Of a stretch of DNA of 6,841 bases, positions 1 to 5,045 are shown in pieces (position 1 is the first letter of the stretch; every line of letters begins with the position of its first letter). The position numbers and the translations under genes are program-made. The notes beneath the pieces were generated by a model. The model saw nothing but the letters and a program-made list of their open reading frames with translations, did no database searches and had not been told where the DNA came from. The stretch comes from Caproicibacter sp002399225 (GTDB lineage: Bacteria; Bacillota; Clostridia; Oscillospirales; Acutalibacteraceae), in the NCBI GenBank assembly GCA_036756705.1, contig DAIOKN010000056.1, positions 1 through 6,841 of the forward strand, read 5' to 3'.

Positions 1-49
1 CCTTGCCGCAGCTCTGCTTTGGTTATCTTGATGGTTTGCATACACACTC
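1..49. mobile_element. End of an insertion sequence lying left of the window
   Basis: The last 17 bp (33-49), read on the minus strand, are GAGTGTGTATGCAAACC, matching 6791-6807 at 16 of 17 positions in opposite orientation. Similarity stops at the inner edge of this 17-mer, as expected for terminal inverted repeats, and TA (50-51) follows directly, compatible with a TA target duplication. A terminal repeat beginning GAG with a TA target fits the IS427 group of the IS5 family, but this is inference because no transposase is visible. The insertion interrupts an aldo/keto reductase reading frame, which supports calling this a real element boundary. It cannot be told whether this is the left or right end. 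Confidence 0.6.
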
Positions 50-136
50 TAGGGAAACTGCCGGTAACAAAAGTCCGCTGTTTCCACAACGGGAATACCT
101 CATAGATTGATAACGTGCTTCCTGTGCATGATACAT
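50..136 (-). pseudogene. Aldo/keto reductase, N-terminal fragment cut off by an IS
   Basis: A minus-strand frame opens with ATG at 136-134, preceded by the strong site AGGAGGGG about 6 nt upstream. Residues 12-29 read MRYSRCGNSGLLLPAVSL, which by eye matches the conserved start of the YghZ/Gpr-type aldo/keto reductases (NADPH-dependent carbonyl reductases, typically RYxxMxYxxCGxSGLxLPxxSLGLWHNFG). The match stops after the SL pair, exactly where the IS end begins. The frame then runs into the IS and stops at 25-23. Full-length members are about 330 residues, so only about 28 codons are left and no NADPH site or catalytic Asp/Tyr/Lys/His remains. It is divergent from the MerR regulator, a common pairing for aldehyde-responsive regulation. 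The rest of the gene may lie beyond the IS, outside the window. Confidence 0.72.
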
Positions 137-167
137 TTGTTTTCCCCTCCTGAAATTATTATTTTAC

Positions 168-196
168 TTTACACAGCTTACTACCTCAAGTATACT
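168..196 (+). promoter_or_regulatory. Promoter of the merR gene
   Basis: A -35 box TTTACA (168-173), a 17-bp spacer and a -10 box TATACT (191-196) give a good sigma-A promoter with a start near 203, about 58 nt before the merR ATG. The -10 box lies inside the palindrome, which suggests autoregulation. It overlaps the divergent promoter face to face. Confidence 0.6.
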
Positions 197-205
197 TGAA
201 GTCAA
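175..205 (-). promoter_or_regulatory. MerR-type promoter of the interrupted aldo/keto reductase
   Basis: On the minus strand, a -35 box TTGACT (205-200) is followed by a 19-bp spacer (199-181) and a weak -10 box TAAGCT (180-175). A 19-bp spacer is the hallmark of promoters that MerR-family proteins activate by untwisting DNA. The spacer contains a perfect palindrome. Transcription would start near 168, about 32 nt before the reductase ATG. The hexamers are visible in the sequence; the regulator link is inference from the divergent arrangement. Confidence 0.6.
186..199. promoter_or_regulatory. Palindromic MerR operator
   Basis: TCAAGTATACTTGA is a perfect 14-bp palindrome inside the 19-bp spacer of the minus-strand promoter, overlapping the -10 box of the plus-strand merR promoter. 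One bound MerR dimer could therefore activate the reductase and repress its own gene. Confidence 0.62.
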
Positions 206-260
206 GAGGCATTTTTAAAAATGATATACATGATATGATATACAGTAAGGAGCGACTAAA

Positions 261-692
261 ATGCAGCAATATAGTATTCGGGAAATATCTGATATGTTTC
301 ATCTCCCGGTATCAACGATACGGTACTATGAAGAAAGCGGAATTCTGACGAACATTGGGAGAACGGCTTCCGGTCAGCGAATTTTCACGGAGGGCCATGT
401 GAGCCGGCTAAAAACCATCTGCTGCTTCAAGAATACCGGTATGACCATCACACAGCTCAAACTGTTCTTCTCTTACGAATCGGAAGAGTTTGAACATCTG
501 AATGATATTTTAGCCCTTTTACAGGAGCGAAAGAAATCTGTTGCCGAACAAATCAAACAGCTTCAGGGAGATTATGCTCATGTGCTTAGAAAATTGCATT
601 ACTACAAGGATATCAAAAAGAGCCTACTGGGCAGTCAGCCGCTTCCCCAGTGGAAAGATTATCAATATAAGGTCTATTCCTCTGACGAATAA
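261..692 (+). CDS. MerR-family transcriptional regulator, AdhR/NmlR type
   Basis: This is a 143-residue DNA-binding regulator of usual length for the family. Residues 4-24 (YSIREISDMFHLPVSTIRYY) form the helix-turn-helix and the start of the wing, with the signature IRYYEESGIL (20-29). Residues about 78-120 form the long dimerisation helix. The segment ICCFKNTGM (53-61) aligns by eye with VKCLRDTGM of B. subtilis AdhR, so Cys55 sits at the position of the aldehyde-sensing cysteine (Cys52 in AdhR, as I recall). That predicts a sensor of reactive aldehydes or other electrophiles. The start has AAGGAG (247-252) 8 nt upstream. The divergent target gene, an aldo/keto reductase, is interrupted by an IS, so the regulator may have lost its local target. 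No clear intrinsic terminator follows the stop. Family call is strong; the effector is inference. Confidence 0.9.
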   Translation: MQQYSIREISDMFHLPVSTIRYYEESGILTNIGRTASGQRIFTEGHVSRLKTICCFKNTGMTITQLKLFFSYESEEFEHLNDILALLQERKKSVAEQIKQLQGDYAHVLRKLHYYKDIKKSLLGSQPLPQWKDYQYKVYSSDE

Positions 693-699
693 ACCGGAG

Positions 700-1018
700 T
701 TTCAGGCCTGTCCCGCTGGTCATAATGATATGGGGACAAGACCCGCCATCAAAGCTTTGAGCATGGTGCTGACACGCATCCACACACTCCATGCAAAGAA
801 AACATTGATAAAGCTCACCACGTAATCTGCGCGATGTGATTTACTTGAAGCACAAAAAGCAGTGCCACGAAAGCAAGGACGCTGACAAAAACCAGGTATC
901 GCAGAAAGTCCAATTTTTTTCTTCCCTGTTTTGGTACCTTAAACGGCAGTAAATCCCACACTATTGCAGTCCAATAGGCATATCCGCACCAACCAAGCCC
1001 AAATTGAAATGTACCCGG
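700..1018 (-). pseudogene. Remnant of a membrane 4Fe-4S (ferredoxin-like) protein
   Basis: Two pieces in different minus-strand frames look like one decayed gene. Piece one (1018-815, stop TGA) encodes 67 codons after an in-frame TAG at 1021-1019. It begins PGTFQFGLGWCGYAYW, continues through WDLLPFK and a basic KxGRKK segment, and has a hydrophobic membrane segment at about 39-58. This resembles, by eye, the membrane portion of polyferredoxin-like 4Fe-4S proteins. Piece two, from about 825 downward in another frame, reads GELYQCFLCMECVDACQHHA; its four Cys codons (804-802, 795-793, 786-784, 774-772) form a complete CxxCxxCxxxC iron-sulfur motif. Intact relatives have more membrane segments before piece one and further cysteine motifs between the two pieces, so the gene has lost its 5' part, has an internal deletion and is frameshifted. 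It is not expected to make a functional protein. The lower boundary near 700 is approximate. Confidence 0.62.
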
Positions 1019-1197
1019 CTATTCAGTCGAAAAGCTATTTCAATCGCTGTGTTTTTCAGGTGATATTGGAAAATCCAACTTTTGATTTAAAGATTTAAAT
1101 GGGAACGAGGAGTTTTCGGGTATTTTGAAAGGACTTAAACGGCTTCCCGAATGACGATGCCCCGATGTCTGCGGACATTATTTACGGAAAAAATAAA
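1019..1197. other. AT-rich spacer with no recognisable gene
   Basis: No reading frame here has a believable start site or recognised motif. Two small perfect inverted repeats are present: TTGGA-AAA-TCCAA (1066-1078, followed on the plus strand by CTTTT, at best a weak terminator) and ATGTC-TGCG-GACAT (1165-1178, no T run on either side). Neither is convincing as the terminator of the DeoR operon, which should end somewhere between here and 1374. Confidence 0.4.
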
Positions 1198-1335
1198 TCA
1201 CAATGACAGCTCATCTTCGCTTTCATCGAGGTGGTTCTCGTCCGATGGGTCTTCCTCCAAATCCTTTTCAAACTCAGCCTGCGGCTCCAACCCGCGCTGG
1301 CGGTCCAGATTCTCCGGCGTCCTCCCTTTCCGCAT
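1198..1335 (-). CDS. Small acidic open frame, possible gene remnant
   Basis: A 45-codon minus-strand frame runs from ATG (1335-1333) to TGA (1200-1198). It is charged throughout: the first third is basic (MRKGRTPENLDRQRG) and the rest strongly acidic, ending DESEDELSL. There is only a weak AAGGA-like site upstream. The frame stays open further upstream (GDHLKDFNKDLTK) right up to the stop codon of the DeoR gene, with which it is in frame. This looks more like the hydrophilic C-terminus of a longer protein whose front is lost than like an independent gene. Acidic tails of this kind are frequent in mobile-element proteins, but I do not recognise a family. Confidence 0.3.
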   Translation of the reverse strand: MRKGRTPENLDRQRGLEPQAEFEKDLEEDPSDENHLDESEDELSL

Positions 1336-1374
1336 TTTGGTCAGATCCTTATTGAAATCTTTCAGGTGATCGCC

Positions 1375-2157
1375 TTACTCGGCGCAGATCCATTCCACTC
1401 CCATCTGTGCAAGCGCTGTCTCCCACTCCGCAGGTGCGGGCGCATTGCAGATGATCTTATCCGCGACAGAAAGATCACCGATTTTGAAGTGGTTCCTGCA
1501 GCCTATTTTGGACTGGTCGGCCAGTACGATACTCTGCCCCGCATGGTGCAGGATTTTCCTCGTGAGGGTGCATTCATTGAGATCATAAGAGGTCAGGCCG
1601 CCATCCAGGGAAAACCCGGCGACGGAAACAAACGCCTTGTCCGCATACAGATTTTCCATAAAATCTTCGGCAAGCGTCCCCGAAACTGTCATCTGCCGCG
1701 AATTGATATCTCCGCCTACAAAGATGATCCGGCCGGAAAAAGCGTTGCTGTTTCTGTACTGGATCAGTTCCTTCAACGCGCCAAAAGAAGACGTGACCAC
1801 AACGAGATTTTTCCGGTGCAAAATGTGCTGCACCATTTGCAGCGTGGTGGTCCCAACGTCTATCACAATCAGTTCACCATCGCAAACGAGACGTGCGGCG
1901 GACTTCCCGATCTTCCTTTTCGCGTCGATGTTGTGGATCGTCCGGTCGGCATAGGGCAGTTCAACCCCTCCAGAGACCTTGACGGCGCCCCCATATACAC
2001 GCTTGATCCGGTTCTCCCTTTCCAGTTCCTCCAGATACCTTCTTATGGTCTCCGGCGTTACCTGCAATTTTTCCGAAAGCAGGTTGACCTTTACTTTTCC
2101 CATCGTATCCAACATGTCGAGAATATAGGCTTTCCGGTCTTCCCCTTCCAGTGACAC
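1375..2157 (-). CDS. DeoR/GlpR-family transcriptional repressor
   Basis: A full-length 260-residue regulator that starts at GTG (2157-2155), chosen because AGGAGG (2171-2166) lies 8 nt upstream. Residues about 6-58 form the winged helix-turn-helix with the family signature LQVTPETIRRYLEEL (31-45) and RVYGGA (53-58). Residues about 75-235 form the sugar-phosphate-isomerase-like sensor domain, with DVGTTT (100-105), VGGD (147-150), GLTSYDLNE (187-195) and ADQSKIG (213-219). Members of this family usually repress a catabolic operon and release DNA on binding a phosphorylated intermediate, as GlpR does with glycerol-3-phosphate. It is the last gene of the transport operon, 53 bp after the PHP gene, with no visible promoter of its own, so it probably controls its own operon, plausibly through the TGTTT repeats at 6615-6686. 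The actual effector cannot be read from the sequence. Confidence 0.93.
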   Translation of the reverse strand: MSLEGEDRKAYILDMLDTMGKVKVNLLSEKLQVTPETIRRYLEELERENRIKRVYGGAVKVSGGVELPYADRTIHNIDAKRKIGKSAARLVCDGELIVIDVGTTTLQMVQHILHRKNLVVVTSSFGALKELIQYRNSNAFSGRIIFVGGDINSRQMTVSGTLAEDFMENLYADKAFVSVAGFSLDGGLTSYDLNECTLTRKILHHAGQSIVLADQSKIGCRNHFKIGDLSVADKIICNAPAPAEWETALAQMGVEWICAE

Positions 2158-2210
2158 GGTTTCTTCCTCCTGTTGTCATTTTTTGGAAATGCCCTGTACG
2201 AAAAGAAATC

Positions 2211-3194
2211 TTACCACAAAAATGCCGGGTTTGTCCACGCCTTACGGCCTTCCATGTCCACGATTTCCACGCGTACGTACCGTTCGTTTCCCAAAAGCCT
2301 ATGGGTGCAATGCGTCAGGAATGCACCTTTTTCCGCGCGGTGTGTCCGGCCAAATCGATTGTCCGTCAGAAAGCGGACCTCTTTCGCCTTCGAACAGGAA
2401 ACCCCCACGCACCCGCCGTCAAAATAGAAATTCTCGATTACAGGGCCGCAGGATGAATAATAATCTCCGCTCTCAAGGGCCCAGATGATGGCATCATATG
2501 TCAGGGCGGCAGATTTGACCATAATATACCCGCCGTCAACGTCCCCTGGTTCGTGCGCATCATCACAAGCCATACTGAATACCCGGGCGCCTTGGTCGAG
2601 CGACAAATCCCACTGGCTGGAGGATTCTTCCCAGGGGCTGCTGGCATGGTTGTAGACCTCCATTGCAGTATAGCCCTGCAGAGAAAGCAGCGTTTGTGTA
2701 TCCAGCTTCGACCATGCCGGATGGGCCACGATGGAGAGACAACCTTTTTCTGCGGCATAATCGATCATATCCTGGATTCCAGTCAACCGACCGCTTTCCG
2801 CTTCCCAAAACGCATTGGTTTCCCGCCTGGAGATGGCGATCACGTGCGGGCTGCACAGCGCGTTGATCCTTTGACGAAGGGAAGGCTCCGCTTTTCCGAA
2901 TTCAAACTCACCTTTCCGATAGGCTTCCACGGCCTCCATCAATTTATGATCTCTTTTGTCAAACCCGGGCGTAAGCTCAGTGCCCGCAAGCATCAAGAGC
3001 CGTTCGCCGGAAAACTGCGGATAAGCTTGAAATACATTATGATCGGTGATTGCAAGAAAATGATAGCCGGCTTTTCGATACAGCGCGACGATCTGTTCTG
3101 CGGTAGCCTTCCCATCCGAAAGGACCGTATGAATGTGCAGATTGCCCTTGTACCAATTGCCACGTTTGGAGAACGCGGGGATCTCGATATTCAT
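2211..3194 (-). CDS. PHP-domain metal-dependent hydrolase (CehA/McbA-like)
   Basis: The frame is open from 3452, but the start at 3194 (MNIEIPAF) is preferred: the PHP fold begins there, the upstream stretch is antisense-like low-quality protein overlapping the permease gene, and AAGGAAAGG (3215-3207) lies 12 nt upstream. The 327-residue protein has a full PHP metal-ligand set in order: HxH in NLHIHTVLSDG (His20, His22, Asp27), TDHN (His52), GTE (Glu73), His117, AHPA (His158), and CDDAH (Asp212, His214). PHP enzymes hydrolyse phosphoester bonds with a di- or trinuclear metal site; some CehA-like members cleave other esters. No signal peptide or membrane segment is seen, so it acts in the cytoplasm. 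It follows the second permease gene by 44 bp, so it probably acts on the imported solute or an early product. In the related E. coli ugp operon this place is held by the unrelated phosphodiesterase UgpQ. Substrate is inference. Confidence 0.88.
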   Translation of the reverse strand: MNIEIPAFSKRGNWYKGNLHIHTVLSDGKATAEQIVALYRKAGYHFLAITDHNVFQAYPQFSGERLLMLAGTELTPGFDKRDHKLMEAVEAYRKGEFEFGKAEPSLRQRINALCSPHVIAISRRETNAFWEAESGRLTGIQDMIDYAAEKGCLSIVAHPAWSKLDTQTLLSLQGYTAMEVYNHASSPWEESSSQWDLSLDQGARVFSMACDDAHEPGDVDGGYIMVKSAALTYDAIIWALESGDYYSSCGPVIENFYFDGGCVGVSCSKAKEVRFLTDNRFGRTHRAEKGAFLTHCTHRLLGNERYVRVEIVDMEGRKAWTNPAFLW

Positions 3195-3238
3195 CTTTTG
3201 ATTAAACCTTTCCTTATATGAATTTGTTTTTGCCGGCG

Positions 3239-4069
3239 TTATCCCTTCACGGCCCCGGCGGTAAGGCCCTCGACGATTTTTCTGTTGCACAGCAGAAACA
3301 GGACGATGGGCGGAACAAGTGCCGCAACAATCCCCGCCGCGCAAAGCCCGTAGGACTGGGAATCCGAGAAGTTCAGCATGCTGATGCCGATCTGGATCGT
3401 CCTGTTTTCGGTACTGTTTGTTACCAGAAGAGGCCACAGATACATATTCCATGAGCTGACGAATTCTATCATTGCAAGGGAAACGGCCGAGGACTGCGCC
3501 ATCGGCAGCGCGACAGATGCAAAAAAGCGCAGAGAGCCGCAGCCGTCGATCACGGCGACCTCCCGGAGCTCTTTTGGAATGCTCATGAAGCGCTGGCGCA
3601 TCACGAAAACGCCGATCGCCGAGGCCAGGTTAGGCAGCAGCACAGCAGCCATGGTATCCAACAGACCCGCTTTTGCGATTGTTGAAAAATTTGCAACGAC
3701 AATTGACTCCTCCGGAACCATATAGGCAAACAGGATCACAAAAAAGAGCCCTTTTTTCCCCTTGAATTCAAAAAAAGCGAAAGCGTAGCCGGCAAGGCTG
3801 TCCAGAAGGATTTTGCTGGCGGTGGATACCGTCGCCAGAAACACGGAGTTCATCAGAAAGCGAAACAAGGGAATGGTCCGGAGAAGTTCCCGATAAGTAT
3901 CCAGATACAGGCTCCCCGGAAACAGCTTTGGCGGGTAGCTGAATATTTCTCCCGGCGTCATCAGCGAAAGCGAAACACAATAAGCCAACGGCATAATCAG
4001 CAAGAGCCCCAAAATCAGCTTCAGCAGAAAGGGGATGAGTTCCGTCCTCCATACAGACATGTGCTTCAT
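3239..4069 (-). CDS. ABC transporter permease, UgpE/MalG family
   Basis: A 276-residue inner-membrane permease of the carbohydrate uptake family 1 (CUT1), with about six transmembrane segments (roughly 13-37, 72-100, 107-122, 138-156, 190-212, 244-263). The cytoplasmic EAA loop, which docks the ATPase, is ELREVAVIDGCGSLRFF (167-183) followed by the conserved LP (188-189). The C-terminus GLTAGAVKG is typical of UgpE/MalG proteins. Its ATG (4069-4067) is 1 nt beyond the stop of the upstream permease (TGA-T-ATG), so the two are probably translationally coupled; AAAGGTGG about 15 nt upstream is a weak site. A second ATG three codons on (4060) is possible. It forms the heterodimeric channel with the gene before it. 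No ATPase gene is in the window. Confidence 0.93.
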   Translation of the reverse strand: MKHMSVWRTELIPFLLKLILGLLLIMPLAYCVSLSLMTPGEIFSYPPKLFPGSLYLDTYRELLRTIPLFRFLMNSVFLATVSTASKILLDSLAGYAFAFFEFKGKKGLFFVILFAYMVPEESIVVANFSTIAKAGLLDTMAAVLLPNLASAIGVFVMRQRFMSIPKELREVAVIDGCGSLRFFASVALPMAQSSAVSLAMIEFVSSWNMYLWPLLVTNSTENRTIQIGISMLNFSDSQSYGLCAAGIVAALVPPIVLFLLCNRKIVEGLTAGAVKG

Positions 4070-4070
4070 A

Positions 4071-4952
4071 TCAGGAATCGTACACCACCTTTTTCTCCAT
4101 CCGGAATTGCAGCACGGTCACCGCCAGCAAAATCAGGAACAGGAGTATGGATTGAACGCAGGCGACGGCGTATCGGTCGTTGACAAAGGCGTTGTTGTAG
4201 ATCAAATAGACCAAAACGTTGGTGGACTGTTCCGGTCCGCCGCGGGTAAGGATCATGATCTGCGTGAATGTCTGCGCAAACGCCGCCACATTCATGACAA
4301 ACGTTAAAAACAGGGTGGGCGATATCAGCGGAAGCGTAATATAAAAGAATTTTTGAAACGGTCCCGCCCCATCCATGTCCGCCGCCTGGGAAATGCTTTG
4401 GGGAACATTCCTCAGGCCCGTCAAGAAAAATATGTAATTCATCCCTACACTCAGCCACACAGTCAGCGCCGCCACGGTGAACAGCGCGAGCCGCTTGTCC
4501 GTAAACCAGTCCTGCTTTTGGCCGAGGACGAAGCTGACAAAGCCGGTGGAAGGACTGAGCATCAGCTTCCAGAGCATGGCACCAGAGGCGGAGGCGATCA
4601 CTACCGGCAGGGAAAAAAGCATCTCAAAAACACGGGTGCCTTTTTCCCTTTTTTTCGTAAGCAGCGCCAGTGCAAGCCCAAACACAATGGATGGAACCGT
4701 CGCGAGCAGCACAAACTTGCCTGTTACAATACAGGAATTGAGAAATTCCCCGGAACATATGACATTCCGGTAATTGCTCAGTCCTGCGAACCGTACGGCC
4801 TCCCCCATCGCGTTTGTTTTGGAAAGGCTGAGGAACAGCGTATTGGCCAACGGCCAGTAAACAAAAAGTCCAACTAATACCAGACACGGAGCCAGATATA
4901 AATAGGGTTCCATCTTTTGAAAAGCGGCTGCGGCAGTATCCGGATGTTTCAT
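4071..4952 (-). CDS. ABC transporter permease, UgpA/MalF family
   Basis: The frame extends to 4985, but ATG at 4952-4950 is chosen because AAAGGAG (4967-4961) lies 8 nt upstream and the preceding codons (MPYMIRKGEGA) overlap that site. The resulting 293-residue protein has about six transmembrane segments (roughly 18-44, 76-100, 111-132, 156-180, 205-230, 265-285). It opens with the family pattern EPYLYLAPCLVLVGLFVYWP and carries the EAA loop ISQAADMDGAGPFQKFFYIT (187-206) followed by LP. It lacks the long extra N-terminal part of E. coli MalF and is closer in size to UgpA. With the UgpE-like protein it forms the membrane channel that receives solute from the binding lipoprotein. Confidence 0.93.
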   Translation of the reverse strand: MKHPDTAAAAFQKMEPYLYLAPCLVLVGLFVYWPLANTLFLSLSKTNAMGEAVRFAGLSNYRNVICSGEFLNSCIVTGKFVLLATVPSIVFGLALALLTKKREKGTRVFEMLFSLPVVIASASGAMLWKLMLSPSTGFVSFVLGQKQDWFTDKRLALFTVAALTVWLSVGMNYIFFLTGLRNVPQSISQAADMDGAGPFQKFFYITLPLISPTLFLTFVMNVAAFAQTFTQIMILTRGGPEQSTNVLVYLIYNNAFVNDRYAVACVQSILLFLILLAVTVLQFRMEKKVVYDS

Positions 4953-4980
4953 AGCACCTTCTCCTTTCCTGATCATATAT

Positions 4981-5014
4981 GGCATGAGTCGATGCCTAGT
5001 GCCGCCTTTGGCGG
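4981..5014 (-). other. Two tandem hairpins between binding-protein and permease genes
   Basis: In transcript order, CCGCC-AAA-GGCGG (5014-5002) is followed by GGCAT-CGACTC-ATGCC (4996-4981); both 5-bp stems are perfect. They lie 32 nt after the binding-protein stop (5046) and just before the permease ribosome binding site. No U run follows, so they are not intrinsic terminators. Hairpins at this spot, as between malE and malF, commonly protect the upstream mRNA segment and help make the binding protein in excess over the permeases. That role is inference. Confidence 0.45.
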
Positions 5015-5045
5015 AACGATCTGTTGCCCGGAGCTTGGGTCATCC

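Noticed and set aside
541..825. A plus-strand frame overlapping the merR end
   Set aside because: Its first half is merR in another frame, and its second half is antisense to the cysteine-motif piece of the 4Fe-4S remnant.
1231..2154. A 307-codon plus-strand open frame
   Set aside because: It is antisense to the complete DeoR gene, has no ribosome binding site, and its translation shows no family motif; a codon-bias shadow.
2553..3221. A 222-codon plus-strand open frame
   Set aside because: Antisense to the PHP gene, whose metal-ligand motifs are all in the minus-strand frame.
3195..3452. An 86-codon N-terminal extension of the PHP protein
   Set aside because: It would overlap the permease gene in another frame, lacks a ribosome binding site, and adds sequence unlike any PHP protein; the start at 3194 has AAGGAAAGG upstream.
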